From: Phorcus lineatus | Lineage: Eukaryota > Mollusca > Gastropoda > Trochida > Trochidae | Length of the DNA stretch: 64,000 nt | Reading direction: 5' to 3' | Assembly: GCA_921293015.1 (NCBI GenBank) | Contig: OV121082.1 | Span: 49,620,971 to 49,684,970, forward strand | Part shown: positions 1-13,500 of the stretch, in pieces | Numbering within the stretch: the stretch's first letter is position 1 | How the letters are laid out: each line of letters opens with the position of its first letter | Program-made: the position numbers and the translations under genes | Notes under the pieces: generated by a model | The model's input: only the letters and a program-made list of their open reading frames with translations | The model's database searches: none | Told to the model about the DNA's origin: nothing

Positions 1-1342
1 GTGAATAATTGGCGAAAAAAATCAAAACAAAGTAACTATTTGTCAATCCGGGATCAGGACGAGATAATTTTTATTGTCATTTACTAAAGTGAATCTATCA
101 TTAATTATGGCTCAGATTGTTGGTGCCCTTTTCTCTGTAAGACTGGTAAATACATGTACGTTAACAATTACTGCAAGGTTTGTATACATCATTTTTCAAG
201 TCATTCTTATTCTTATCCATTCGTAATTAGAAATCCCATATCGGAACTATCGGGACGCATGATGTACGAGGTGAACCCCTTGTCGATGACTTTGAAATAA
301 TGAAAATATTAAATCAATTTTCGATTGTATCATCATGAGATTATACCTTAAAATTTTACTGATGAATAGTCAACTCAAATGCGAGACATACTAAACCTGA
401 CCCCAAAAAAACAGTTTAAAACACCCTATCATCAAGGTAACCCTTTTAGTTAAACTTTATAACTAGTGACTAGTATATCCTTCATGTATTCCCTTTTTAT
501 AACTATCAGTGATATTTTAAAATTATGGCAAACGTGTCTTAAATTTCTGAAAAATGATTGTGTCTTTGTTAAATGTCAACTTGGTGTTCAATTATGCTCT
601 TAAAAAGTTGGATAACTATATGTGAATTGTATCAATATTAAAAGTGCATTGATTTTACAGTTGTTTAATCCAGGTTCAATTTACTGCCAAATATAAAAAA
701 AACCAAACCCTCAAACCCCTATCTGCCATAGATAAGAAATTTCAAATAGTTAGGAATTGAGTAATAGTGACGAAAATTAAAAAAATATCCACACAAGTCG
801 TAACCTAACTTTTAAAAATATCGACAGAAATATTGTGAAGTTTGTAGTGTCCAAGCTTACAAGTTAAATGTAAACAACTGCATAATACCAGAGCACCAGA
901 ATTGTTTATCTAATTTTGTGAAAGGTGAGGGAAATAAAAACTAAAAAAGATTTCACTTTACAAAGATTTATATATTTTTTCTCATATCTCATATGGTAGT
1001 TCAGTTGTAGAACGATTTGTTTAAAACGACATTCTCACACGCGTATCCGGTTGGGTAATTCGCGCGTGTAAGGAAACCGCGCGCGTAGGATGCAGCGCAG
1101 AAAAAAACACCGCTGAGTAGAGAGCGCGCTGATTGAGTTTTACGACTCTCGCGGGGCCTCGCTAATAAAACACTGGAAGTTAAAAATTAAAGTTGTTGAC
1201 CCCCTTTAATTTAGAAAGAATCTGTTGGCATTGAATTTGAGTTGATTGAAGGCAGGCCAAGATTCTTATTGCAAAGGGAGGTTAAGGGTTTGGAAGAAAC
1301 AACTCAAGATGTGGTTGGTTGATTATTTTTTGTGTGTTTCAG
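1..1342 (+). other. PDI intron or upstream sequence
   Basis: AT-rich, with no supported exon. It contains a CpG-dense block at about 1020-1165 that contrasts with the surroundings (see findings). The splice acceptor for the first visible PDI exon is at 1341-1342. Confidence 0.5.
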
Positions 1343-1521
1343 ATGCACCATGGTGTGGACACTGCAAACAGCTTGCACCAATCTGGGATGAACTGGGTGA
1401 AAAATTCAAGGATAACGACAAAATTGTTATCGCTAAGATGGATTCCACAGCTAATGAATTGGAAGAAGTTAAGATCCAAAGCTTCCCAACAATAAAGTAC
1501 TTCCCTGCTGGCAGTGATGAG
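1343..1521 (+). CDS. P4HB: PDI exon: a' domain with CGHC active site
   Basis: Acceptor tttcag precedes 1343 and donor GAG|GTAAGA follows 1521. The exon starts in phase 1, so the split first codon would be the Tyr of the usual YAPWCGHC if the upstream exon ends in T. It ends in phase 0. Both active-site cysteines are present. Confidence 0.95.
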
Positions 1522-3898
1522 GTAAGATAACAAAAATATAGATTTGAAGTATTTTTGGAAGTATTATTGCAGTGCTGCTCCTTAGAATACACCCTCTCGT
1601 GTTATTAACTTCTCATAATTGGACAATTATTGAACAAAATGTAACTCACAATATTTTAACAGATTAACTCACTTTTCAGATAGAAATGATACAAGAAAAG
1701 GATTATGATGTATATTCATCAAAGAGGACATTATGTTTGATAATTGTGTATTTAGTTTTAACATGGAATAACAGTTATGTATTATTATTTTTATTTCTTT
1801 CCTTTGCTAGGTTTATTTACTGAATTTTCTTTTCTTCAGATTGTTGACTACAATGGTGATAGAACATTAGAAGGATTCACCAAATTTTTAGAGAGCGGTG
1901 GCAAAGAGGGTGCTGGTCCATCTGACGAGGTAAATTTTGTGTTTGGTTTCTTTACATGTGCTGTGCTACTCGCCTCTGTTCTCTTGCTAGTGTGATCACC
2001 TTGTTCAGGTGAACGTTATGTATTGAAATCTTAGGCACAGATTTCCACCTGATCAGTAGGATAAATAGCTGTCCGCACGACAATCAATCGCAGGTGGATT
2101 TCAGTGAGTAGTTAAAAAAGAGGGACCATTGATCTAATCTTACTTTGGATTTTTGATAAACAGTCAATATGTGGCAGGGCCTGTGTAAATTGTATGTAGG
2201 ACTGTTAGATTGTTGAAAACACCAGCCCATCTTGTAAGTTAATACCAAAATATTTCAAACCCAAACCTCGTCTGTTAGTTATGCATATAAAAATTGATGA
2301 AATATCGCAACCTTTGGAAAGAATGATATATATATTTATCAGTATAAACACAAGTTGTTTGATGTCAATTTGCTTTGTACTGTCCCATTTGTTAAAAAGA
2401 AATGTCTGCTTATGTATGTTGATTTTTTTATATTTATTTTTGTAGAGATTTTCTCTCTGAAAAATCGTATTCATTTTATATTTTCCTATTAAAGATTCAT
2501 AAAAAGTTTTTTCCTTTTTTTTTTCTTTAAAAAATTTCAAAAGAGTTATGAGAGGCATTGACATTTTCATTGCGTCTAAGCATCGACCACCTATCGTCAA
2601 CGGATTTGAATAAAAGCAAGACTAATTCTAAAATCTTGAAATAAATTTTTGGCACACATAAAATATTTGATATGTTAAGTCTATTGTTATTGTAGCATTT
2701 GTGTATTCCAAAAAAGATAAGATTTTAGATCTTTCTACTTAAAATTATAATTTTGTTATCAAGTGTCCCATATAATTGGAAGACCTAAGATGCATCAAGA
2801 ACTTAATGTTCACATGTCATGAAAGTAAATTTTACTTACTAGTAGTGGTTGCCAGAAGTTCTTGTGGTTATGTTTCGTTAGCCCCAAATAAAAGATCCCG
2901 CCTAGGGCTCATCAACTTTGTCTGCAGTAGAGAAATGTTCTGCACACAGTAAGGTTTGGGTTCAATGCTACACTGAATTTCAGTGTAGTACCACCCATGG
3001 TTTGTTGGTTCAAGCTGATGCTTGCAGGTTTCACAGCAATGCATAGCCACAATCGTGTCACAGGCTTTCTCCATGCAATAATACCATCAGCCGCCATATA
3101 GATGAAATACTGTGTAAGACGGCTTTGAAAACCCAAATGACCTCACTTCATCACCTAAAAGATTAACATCTTATGCTATCTCATGGAATATATATCTGTC
3201 CGTTGTTGACATGGGTTCTTCAGGAAAATGATAACTACTTAAATTGTGGGTACACCAGTTACACACTTGGCTGTATAAAAAAAATTAATTTCCAAGGTAT
3301 AACTACTTGAGCTGATGTTGATTTCGAGGCCGACACAAAGCATTAAAAGTATTAACCCCAATTCTTAATGACTAAATTTGACAGATGATCTTTATAACTT
3401 ACTTATTGGACAACAAGGAATCTGTTCCTTAACATTTTTTTCCTGGACCTGTAATTTCAAGGCTCTCTTAGCATTAGATAGTCGTAAGTACCATAATATA
3501 TTAAACATTGGCTTACGACTGTCTTAGCACTAAGAGTTTAGAAAATCTTGGCTATGGGCTTTACATTATGTTGAGTCGTAGAGCAAGGCACCATCCACGT
3601 AATCAGCATTACAAATTGGAACCTGAAGACAGGAAGTACAGCTCTATACAGTTTTGGAAGCCCCAAATATCTCCCCCAAAAGTACAACTTCTTTGTACCC
3701 ATATTTGAAGTGCCTTGCAATGGACATTGGGCTTAAGATTATCACAGCTGTCACTAAGAGTAACGGGTGGTATGTTTATGGTTTAGGTTAAATTAAAAGC
3801 TTTTCTTCTCAATATTTATTCTGAATTATTTTTGTTCACAGGAAGAGGAAGAAGAGGAGGAAGAAGATGATGATGATGTTCCCCGTGACGAACTTTAA
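1343..3898 (+). CDS. P4HB: Protein disulfide isomerase (P4HB/PDIA1 type), 3' part, three exons
   Basis: ER-lumen thiol-disulfide oxidoreductase that forms and rearranges disulfides in secretory proteins and, in animals, is also the beta subunit of prolyl 4-hydroxylase. Coding exons 1343-1521, 1840-1929 and 3842-3898 join in frame. The first gives the a' thioredoxin domain with active site APWCGHCKQ followed by the family sequence [10 protein letters not shown] and the cis-proline segment [10 protein letters not shown]. The second gives the end of the domain ([19 protein letters not shown]). The third gives an acidic tail of Glu and Asp ending in RDEL and TAA. The gene is 5' partial: the a, b and b' domains are upstream of the window, and I found no further exon in bases 1-1342. 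The paralogues PDIA3 or PDIA4 are less likely given the acidic tail and match to P4HB. Confidence 0.95.
1840..1929 (+). CDS. P4HB: PDI exon: end of a' domain
   Basis: Thirty codons, phase 0 at both ends, between ttttcttcag and GAG|GTAAAT. It encodes the last helix of the thioredoxin fold ([13 protein letters not shown]) and the start of the acidic linker. Confidence 0.95.
2889..3150 (+). mobile_element. SINE family 1, degenerate copy in PDI intron
   Basis: Recognised by the shared core: CAACTTTGTCTGCAGTAGAG, then CTACACTGAATTTCAGTG, the CCACCCATGG block, GCAATGCATAGCCACAAT, CTTTCTCC, and a tail ending near CCTCAC. The tRNA-like head is degraded. It sits in the last PDI intron in the gene's orientation. 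Confidence 0.8.
3842..3898 (+). CDS. P4HB: PDI last coding exon: acidic tail and RDEL
   Basis: After the acceptor ttgttcacag, eight Glu and four Asp codons lead to VPRDEL and TAA (3896-3898). RDEL is a functional variant of the KDEL receptor signal. The acidic run is the low-affinity calcium-binding C-terminus typical of PDIs, here shorter than in vertebrate P4HB. Confidence 0.95.
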   Translation, partial: EEEEEEEEDDDDVPRDEL

Positions 3899-4945
3899 TC
3901 TGTGTGCACCTTAGGATTATCAATCTCGGCAGTAGGGGGCGCCACCTGCTTGCTGGCTGTTTAAAATCATGTCATATTCATCTTCACTAACATTCATCAT
4001 GTCTCAATATTGGTCATTTCGTCTGCTGCTGCTGCTGTTTGTGAAATCTGCCACTGTGTGTGTAGACTTGTCAATTTATTACGTCTAACTTTATAGATCT
4101 ATAAGATACCCCAAATCTTCCCTTCTGCACTTAAATGTGTTAAAGTCATCATGTAAAACTGACTGTAGCTGAAACAAATCAGTGTAAAGAGATATAATTA
4201 TATTATCTGTTCTAAAATGGCGTCAGTCTGACAACAATTCTTACTGCAAGGACATGAAATTGCTGTTCAACATTTTACTTTGGTTAAGGCATTTTACTGA
4301 GGTATAGTAAAGGAATTCCTGTCTTGTTTTTCTTCCCTGAGTTTTAGTTTCGGTTTAGTTTTACATGGTTCTATCCATGACTTCCATAGACTTGTACACT
4401 CTGCACAGTAGGGAAGATTTCTCTGGTAGGTTAGTCTTTGGTGCGAGATGCAAGAGAGCAGCATGTGTGATTAATTTAGAAAGAAAAGGAACATTCCTTC
4501 GTTAAAGTTCGTTAGAATTCTTGACTTTGAACTAATTTCAAATCTTGATCAGGGAGTACCAAGAGCATCTTTATTTTTGAAGGCTATTCTAAGTTATATG
4601 TGCTTCATATTTTAAGTACTATTTTATGCCTTTAGTTTTGTTTTTAGTTATGTGTTAATTTTGTAAATATACTTGAACAGGCGGGAGAGGTCTTAGCTGT
4701 ATATCCTTGTCTCCATTGAAATCGTGTTGAATTATGCCAGTTACTCGAAGTCTCAAACATTTCCTTTATTATTAAAATCAAGTCATAATAGCTTCTAGAA
4801 ATTTACAGGTTATATATTTATGAAATTGAACTATTTAAATCGAGTCATGGTCATGAGAAACCATCCTATATAAGTTAACATACATATGCTCATTTTTTTG
4901 TATAATTAAGATTTGAAAAAATAAATAATTTAAGTGTACCAAGTT
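3899..4945 (+). other. PDI 3' UTR with polyadenylation signal
   Basis: Non-coding sequence after the PDI stop. A short (CTG) run lies near 4023-4038. AATAAA at about 4920-4925 is followed by a GT-rich stretch from about 4938, so cleavage probably falls near 4940-4950. The 3' end is predicted, not demonstrated. Confidence 0.6.
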
Positions 4946-7470
4946 TGTGTTTATTTGCTTTAATATTGATTGCTGAATTAGACTTAAACAGTTGTAGAAC
5001 TGATGACATTCTCTCCTCAGAGCTAGCTTGTCAAAAAATCCTACTCTAACCTCTATTTGAATACAAGCCCTTCTCTGGATAGAAAAGAGAAACAGCTTGT
5101 TGGATGCAAATCAGATTTGTTGTGCAATCAGTGATGCCATTTCAAAAGTTTGAATTCAAAATGCCTGCCATTGCCATATGATTCTGTGAAAACTTATGCA
5201 GTCTGTTTGCTATGCAATTTTTGGCCACTAAGGGAATCTGACGGAAGTCTGAGAAATACTTGTATTCAAGCAAAGAATACTGTGGGATTTCATTACTTGA
5301 GCTTCGTCTATTGATGAATACCTGTGAATGAACTGATTGGAGTCTTGTGAAGATTTCTACAGTCAACTGCTTTTCCTGTTGGTGCCTTCCTTTTATACAG
5401 GGGGCGCGATAGTGCATTGGTTAAAACGTTGGGCTTCAGACCAAACTTTGTCTGCAGTAGAGAACTGTTCAACATGCAGTAAGGTTTGAAATACTCTTGA
5501 AAGGAGCACTAAACCCCAACTCTCCTCACCCACCTTGTGTTATACACTATTAATGAAATAAGTTATGGCAATGCTCAGATGAGAGATGTGAGCATCTGCA
5601 TGCCGATATCTTAATGGGTTAGAGTAACCACCTGATTTGTAAAAGGCAATATTGACAAGATCCAGAGAGTGTTGGACTTGTATGAACACCAGAGTAGTGA
5701 TGATGTAAACATTTCAAGACGCGATACATACCGAGACACAATACGTATCAATATTATCTTATTTTGTCTTATTTGGTTTGGATTTTTAGGCTTAATGAAG
5801 TTTTCAAGTAAACAATATTTATCATGATAGAAACAACATATTGCAACACTATTGCTGGATTTGAATTGTGCATAATTTAATGCATGCAGGATGGAACCAA
5901 TCTGCAAAAAGACAACAAATTTTGCACACTGTAAATTCAATAATTTATTTCCATGGAGACAATTAACATACATTCAACTTTCATTTAAGGAAGAGTACAA
6001 CCTTGAGTAATTAGAAGAAACAACATTTAAAGGTTTACTCAAATAAGTGCAACTACACTTGTTGTAATCAACTTTTTAAATTCTTTTGAACTGTTTTACG
6101 TAATTAACAAGGACCTTAAAATCTTAATTAAAATGACGTGGTAATGACAGAAGTTTATAAATCTGCTTCTCAATAGAACTTGAGTTGATGACTGATATAT
6201 TTTCATCAAATGGGAGTATCCCTTTAAATTTTGTCTCTACCAAATCAGGCCTTATATTTCTCTCCCTTCAATGTATTGCACATGTTTCATTATTCATATC
6301 AATATGTGATGGACTCCATAACTCTGTCTTACACAAATGTTTTCACATCCTTTTTATACAATATGGCCTGCTTTCAATGAAAAACTATTTCACAGATACA
6401 AGATTGGTCTTGTAAGCATCAAGTCAGTATTATAACCGATACAGCCAAAGAAATATTCTTTTTATATTTTGTTACTTCAGAATAAGTGTCTTTCTCCAGA
6501 TTGTAAATTGAAAGGTCATTGATTAAAAATTATTAAATGTAATATGCCCAAGAATAATTTTCAGTAAATTGATTCAGATTAACATATTTCATATAAATCA
6601 AAATGTTTTGAAAATATAATGCATGATAATCACTGATTAAATTGCTGTTAGGCAAATGGACATAAAGTAACCCCACTTTGAACATTTCCAATGGTTGTGC
6701 TATATTTAGTTAAACAAGAAACCCACTATCACATATCGGCAGAATATATCTTGCAAGGGTACAGATAAGAGGAGCATTGCATGTAATTTCTTTGTATTAA
6801 GGACAGTGTAGCACTTTGTTAAGGGAAATTAGGGAATCTTGCAAAAAAGAAAAAGAAATGTTATGAACTGTAAGACAATTGTTTTTATCAATAAATTTTT
6901 TTTAAAATGAACGTTTCAAGTTTGTTTCAGCTACGCAAATTCATCTCCCAAATTTGAATGATTGGAGGTGCTTACACTGAAATGGCCATTTGTATTTTCA
7001 CTGAAACTTGGTAGCTTATTCTTAACTTGAGTATTGAGAAATTTTACCCTCTACAGAAAATATGCTCTGCATAAATAAATACTAATTGGGGTCAAGTTTC
7101 AACTAATAAAAAATCCAAAAGGGGTGCCTCAGTATCATTCATGGGATAATATATCTCATGATCAATTTAAGGTCGGGTCAATATTGTGAGTCTGTTAAAA
7201 CTATGATTTTTGTTCTTGCTCCCTAAAGCATAAATTTTCTGATAAATGTCATACTTTGATCAACTAATCTTGCAGTAAGAATATATTAGATTTATATAAA
7301 AAGCCATGATAATGGAATTATCACTTTTGGTTGTTGAAATACTCTAATGATAGACTTGATATAGGAAGTTGACCTCCTTCATCAAGGAAAGTGAGAAGAG
7401 TGATCTTAAGTCCTATACATGCTAACGGTAACGATGCAGAGTTTATTTATATAACGCTGCATTCATGAAT
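4946..7470. other. Intergenic spacer, tail-to-tail PDI / C12orf4
   Basis: AT-rich sequence between the 3' ends of two convergent genes. It holds a deleted SINE copy at 5400-5531. AATAAA on the minus strand lies about 25 bases past the C12orf4 stop (about 7442-7447) and could serve that gene. No other coding signal was seen. Confidence 0.6.
5400..5531 (+). mobile_element. SINE family 1, internally deleted copy
   Basis: The head (GGGGCGCGATAGTGCATTGG, related to the tRNA A box) and the CTTTGTCTGCAGTAGAGAAC block join directly to the 3' end (GAAATACTCTTGAAAGGAGC, then CTAAACCCCAACTCTCCTC). The middle of the element is missing. Confidence 0.75.
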
Positions 7471-7578
7471 CTATGATGTGCTGTGTGTGGGTCCTGACTT
7501 GACGACAAGAGGATTTGACAATCGGAATATACTTGGCAGCATTCCACTGATGTTTGCAAACATTTCCTCAGATAAACC
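7471..7578 (-). CDS. C12orf4: C12orf4 last exon
   Basis: Acceptor cttgttgcag. Encodes [20 protein letters not shown] then NPLVVKSG and stop TAG at 7471-7473. A nearby minus-strand AATAAA suggests a short 3' UTR. Confidence 0.92.
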   Translation of the reverse strand, partial: GLSEEMFANISGMLPSIFRLSNPLVVKSGPTHSTS

Positions 7579-10500
7579 CTGCAACAAGAAAACAGAAGAT
7601 GGTATAATGTGACATATCCCTCTGGTCCTACACAGTCTTCATACATTCATCACAAATTTTACCTTAGTTCTGGAATATAATTATTTTGTTTCTTTTCTTG
7701 AATTCAATAGATTGTGGAAACACATCACTTATCTTGGAGTGTCGAAATAATACTGTGTTTATTTCTGGCATCTTGCTGAAAATTATCATTTTGATGCTCA
7801 TCTGGTATGGTAACAAAATAAAGTATTTATTTATTTTCATTGACTGAACAAAGTTGAAGGGGTAGCGTACAGCACACAGGATGAAAGATTTGGAACTGAT
7901 ACTGGGTTGAAAGAGTCTAATATGTTATACAACTACCGGTAATACTCATGTAAGCCAGTCTGATTAAAATCGATCGTGTTCCGAGGAATAAAAGTTTCAA
8001 AATATTGACTCTACCGAGATTCGAACTCTATCTGTCTAGGCTATCCTCTCCACAACGGTCTGACCGCAGCCTTACATATACTCAGCTAACCAATCACAAA
8101 GTGTGCGACAAAAGCATTCGGTATCAGTAGCTAGGGGCAAGTAACTTCCATTTACCATTCGTTAACCTTTCCGCTATCCTTATCTTAAACGCGATGATGT
8201 GATTGATTCGCTAATGACTAGGTTTTGTCTGCGCTAAACTGGTGTCAGCACGTACGAGCAGTGAGGCTGCCTTCAGACCGTTGTGGAGAGGAAAGCCCCC
8301 CCGCTAGAGTCATTTAAAAAAAATTTAAATTCCTCGGAACACGGTTGATTTTAATCAGACTGCATGTAAACTGGACATTTGAAACAGCCTGTTTTAATTG
8401 AAATCTATCAAATATATATATATATATTTAATTTGGATTTTAGAATTAATTATGTAAGATTAGTCATATTTTTTTAATTCATATCATCAAAAATAGCATT
8501 TTGCGACAAATCAAAGCTAAACAAAAGATCACGAAAAACAGAAAGTCCCTTTTGATACTGATGTGATAGTAACATCCTTTCAGAAAACAAGTTTGAAGTT
8601 TGTTGAAGTTTTATGTAATTCTATATTTTCTGTAAAAAGAAAAGTTACATATTTACTGCAAACCAGGTGACACATCATACGGCATGTCATAAAAGACATT
8701 AGTATTCTTTATGTAAGTAAATCTATATATAAGATTGTATTCCATCTAATTTAATGTATTTATTTAGACATACCGACTTATTTCGGACAAGAAGTTAATG
8801 TCTCAAAATATCTACATAATTGAGTATGATTTAAGGGTTCCATCACTCCTTTAGACTACAGAACGATATGGAGTTTCATGTTGATTTAACTGGCTGCCTG
8901 AAACCTCAGAGCAGTGAGTTGACCTCAGATACTCACCGATGGGACGAGGAACTGTATAGTGCGGGACTGCTGACTACTGTAGGTCGCCATCTCTATCATG
9001 AAGCCTTTCACACACTTGAACAGAAGCTCTGCACGCTTCATGCACCATGGTATTGTCATCTCCTGCAATCAGATCATCAGTGCAAAGAATATAGGGAGAA
9101 TTTTGAGTATCAAAAGGAGGAAACTGTTACTTGCTAAATTGTGCCTAATTTTCTTTACGTGATCCAATTTTGTTGGTATAATCTATCCCCAAAATTAATA
9201 TTTCACTATTTTCACACTGATTCAATTTCCATAGAGTGTAAATGTTATGAATATAATTTCTGTGCAACAATAAATTTATAACCTTCCTGACAATGTAAGG
9301 GGGGTAACTCTAGACAAAGGGCACATAACCCATCTCAAAAACCTACTAAACTTTGGCAAGAGAAACTCCCATTGATAAAATGTAACTTTGAACTAAAGAA
9401 ATCCTTTACATTGATTTTCAAGGATAGCCTTTCTTAGGCAATTGATCAAGCCTGGTTTGCAACATGTTAGATGTGATTCTGACAAATTGGATGCTTAAAA
9501 TACCTTTACACTAATGAATCCGGTAGATGTTATTCAATAATGCATATTTGCCCTCTCTGATTTTCAATAATAAGCGCTAACTGTTCAAACAAAATTTTTG
9601 AGATTATGACAAATCCATGACATATTCAATTTGACAACCGCAGTGTCAGGAGACTTTATCCCTATTCATTGTTTAAACATTCGAGTTTTATTAAGTTTTC
9701 ATCTCGCCACAATCTCTTCACATAATGATTGTATCACCTTAACACTAAAATGTTGAGAATATGCATAGATATACAAAAATGTGAAAAGGTTTATAACCCT
9801 TACTGAACCAACCCAATAATTATCTTGTATGAACATGTATGTATGAAGGATAGAGAAACAAAGTGATGTTTTTAAAGTTGCCTTCAAAAACGCCAATTAA
9901 TTCATTGGAAAGTAAGGTATACAGAGTTGCAAAACAATATTCCATTTTCATTTTAATGAGTGAGTATGTATATGTACCTCTCCCATCTCGTGTGCCAGAA
10001 GAAGTGGAATGGTCAAGGTGTGAATGTTGTATCTGAAGCAGAGTTTGATGATGTTTCTGATGCTGAGGATGACGGCATGGCGTGACGTCATATCAGATGA
10101 TCTGATTGTGTCGTCACAGACAAGATGAAAGACGCAGTGGACCTCCGACAGATTGGAATGACGAGTGATGTAAAAATCTCCAACTTGAAGTTTGTTTCCA
10201 GGCGTTTTGTCCTGATAAGATGGTAAAGAATATTGTTCAAAATCCTATAAGGAATTCAATAGTTCAAATAAATACTTAAGGACGAATGTAATATAAAATA
10301 TTATCATTTTCATTAGCTTTTTTTAATTACTGTTTCTTTTTGTCTCAACATCAATTCACAAAACTTCATGGTTGAATGTAGCGTCCTCATCAGCAAATAG
10401 TAGAAACTGACAGCAGTAAACTGATTATTCTATTAAGTGCAGCTACAGAAGGCTGGAGAGCAGGCACAGACAAATTGATGAAATGCAGCAAAGCTTGGAT

Positions 10501-13500
10501 TAGCCAGTGATAGAGACTTGCACAAATTATGCCTATAGGGAAAGTTGAAAGTTTTGAATAAGCAAGACAACTGCTACCTGACTATCACTGGATCCACTTC
10601 CCGAGCTCTTGATGCTGATCTCGTCGGCATCCTCCGCCAGTTTCCTGGCTGCTCGCACATCACTGTTACGTGTCACTTCCTGTTCAATCTTCATCATCTG
10701 ATGCTCGATGTCAGGGAAGTGGAAGTCTGTCGACTGCTCACACACTCTTGCAAAATCTGGGTAGAAAAGTTTAGAATTGATTTCAGGTTGGCTGCTACAT
10801 CGACAATTGATCACCTGAAATATTCTGCTGAAAACTATTTCTGATTGTCTCTTTGGAGGGAGTACAATTTGTATAAGAAGTAAAATATTCATTGCATGTT
10901 CATTAGACGTCATTTGGTGTATCTTTGTACATACATAACTTCATACAAACATAGACTTTGTAAATTGGGCACCCACGACACTCATGATTTAAGAAAAGCA
11001 TATGCCAATATTCTGGTATTTCTGGCATACATAGTATGATATGACTTCTCATAGAATTAATTTTCTTTATATAAAACTGTTGCCATAGCTACAAAGCTGA
11101 TATTGAATGGAAATCGAACCCATTGTGACATTTCAAACCATTACCTCTCTTGATGCCGGTGTAGGAGTTGAGACGATTGTCCACAAGCAGAATGAGACCA
11201 CAGAGGGAGTCAGAGTAGAGAGACATGGCGGTCTGTAGTCGCTGCGGTTCCGGAATCATCACGCCGCTGTATTCAAGATAGAACAAGAAGGTCAATATTT
11301 GATACTGAATTATACATTTATGGTTTCTGGAAATATTAATAGAATAATCAACAGGATGCAAGGAATTATGGTTTATCTGTCCCGAGTGGATTGTTGTGAT
11401 TAATTCCGAGCTTTAGCTTTTGAAGTCTCATTGACACGTGTACTGCTAGAATAAATAGAATGATTTTCTGGCAGCCAATTAGATCTTGAGTTATTTATAG
11501 AAAAACTGTAATTCCAAAGACCATTATGACTTTATGATAAACTTTAATACTCGACAAGTGTCCGCTTGGGTGAGAAGTAAGAAGAAGTTGCTCTGAATAC
11601 CTACCATCATCTTTAACCCATGAGTCATTTGCATTGACTGTTATTGACTATAAAAGGTGCTGTGGCACCTTCTTTATTAGCTATACTTTTTTTCTTTAGC
11701 TATTACTTTACTCTGTATTTAATTAAGAATGCAAAAAAGCTTATTGCATGACCAGATTATCCGCAGTTGTTACGTACAGCATTTTAAAGCGAACACCTTT
11801 TATTATTCAGAATAGCTTTACCAAACCATTTCTACTCGTTCAGACAGAGAGGTGTTGTGACATTAATTCTATAATACGTTTCCGCAACTTATTGGAGCAA
11901 GAAAAGATGCTACTGCCCTCTACAGGTGACCTATTGATACACAAGGGATCCTCTAAATAATCTGTTAGGAGTTCATCATAAGATCCTCACGTTTGAATTT
12001 TTGTTTCTGCATGATCAATGATCATCTTCACCTTCTGATATGTTCACAGGCATCTTTACCTACCCTATTGTGTGAGGTTTGTGTCGACAAAGGTCAAGGA
12101 CATCAGTGCAGAGCAGACGCAGATTATGAGTTGTCTTCATCTGTGCACCTGCGGACAATAATTGATGAGTAGTTAAACAGTGGTGAAGTACAAGTAACTT
12201 GGTTTCGATGCATTGACAACACACGTCACACTTGATCCATTTTCCACAAAATTATAATCATATTAGCCTTTCTACAACCGAACCTTACATACCACGCAAT
12301 GATGTAAGTGCTTGTATATGGCATAACAGTGGAAAGTTTGGTAATAAAACAAAACACTTATGATAAATCCTCTGCCTAAATGATTGTCTTAATATCAGTT
12401 GCCCTGATGTTTCATCTGCTGTACCTGTATGTTAACTCGTTAGTAATCTTAACTTCCCACGGTATCAGGTGAGGTGAGGTGATTTGGGGTTCATGCTACT
12501 TTCAAGAGTATTTTACTTTTATCCTGGCTGCTAGTATAATTGCAGGGAGAAAACTTGCATAACTATTTTGGCTATGCAATCCGGTGAAAACTAGACAGAC
12601 AGACAGTCAGATAGTTTATTAGGGTCTTACCACATATAAACTGTAAATTTACATAAAACATTTTCTTTATAAATATATATATGTGCCACTCTAAAAGAGT
12701 TATGAGAGACTTGTACATTTATAAAAATATATATATATATAACAGGACATTAAAGTTAAAAGTATAAATAATACTATACATAAACATGACAGTGATTAAA
12801 AAGAGTAAAAGATGTCACATAAGGAATGAACACAATTTAAAAGATGATTATGTAAAAAGGAGATTGCGGAGGCGCTTGAGTATATAAAAACAGGTCCTGG
12901 CAGTGATAGACATTAAATGGTCATTTCTTAAAAATTGCTGTTAACTTGGCAGTCAGTGGCCACGAATGAAAACTATGAGCATTAGATGGAACCAGCAAAC
13001 CATGGGTGGTACTGTACTGAAATTCAGTGTAGCATTGCACCCAAACTTTACTGCATGTAGAACAAATCTCTCCTGCAGACAAAGTTGCTGAGCCCCTGGC
13101 GGGATTCATTATCATGTTAACTCAATCAACATATTGAAAACAAACTGTGAAGACCTAAAAGCACTACACATTCATATTCTATATTTTTTCACCAACCAAG
13201 ATGTATAGTGAAAGATTCTTCAAGTCTTGTTGAAGGAGCTTGTCTTTCATCTTCCTCAGCATCTGGCAATGTTGTGGAGAGGTTTCGCAGTCGTTGTCTG
13301 GTAAAATCAAATCAATGAAAATAATAACATACCCATCCATGTAAGAGTGCTTTACCTTTAAAGGTGACATATGAATTTGTTTTAGGAAGAAACCTATATG
13401 TAACTCCAAATCCCAATCTCTTATATTTACAAACTCTAAAGTAATTTTAAAACTGTCATCTAAAACAAGTTGTAGGACATATAAGCTTAAAATCATACAC

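Noticed and set aside
1246-1342. In-frame Met and upstream residues before the PDI CGHC exon (contains VWKKQ)
   Set aside because: This is intron before a good acceptor at 1341-1342; PDI family sequence begins exactly after the acceptor, and the WKK match is coincidence.
2868-3136. Open frames on the minus strand near 3.0 kb
   Set aside because: They lie inside a SINE copy and recur with other copies, as at 50270-50473 and 12921-13115.
8868-9137. 89-codon plus-strand open frame
   Set aside because: It is the shadow of C12orf4 exon 11 on the opposite strand, which has clear splice sites and family sequence.
10545-10844. 99-codon plus-strand open frame
   Set aside because: Antisense shadow of C12orf4 exon 9.
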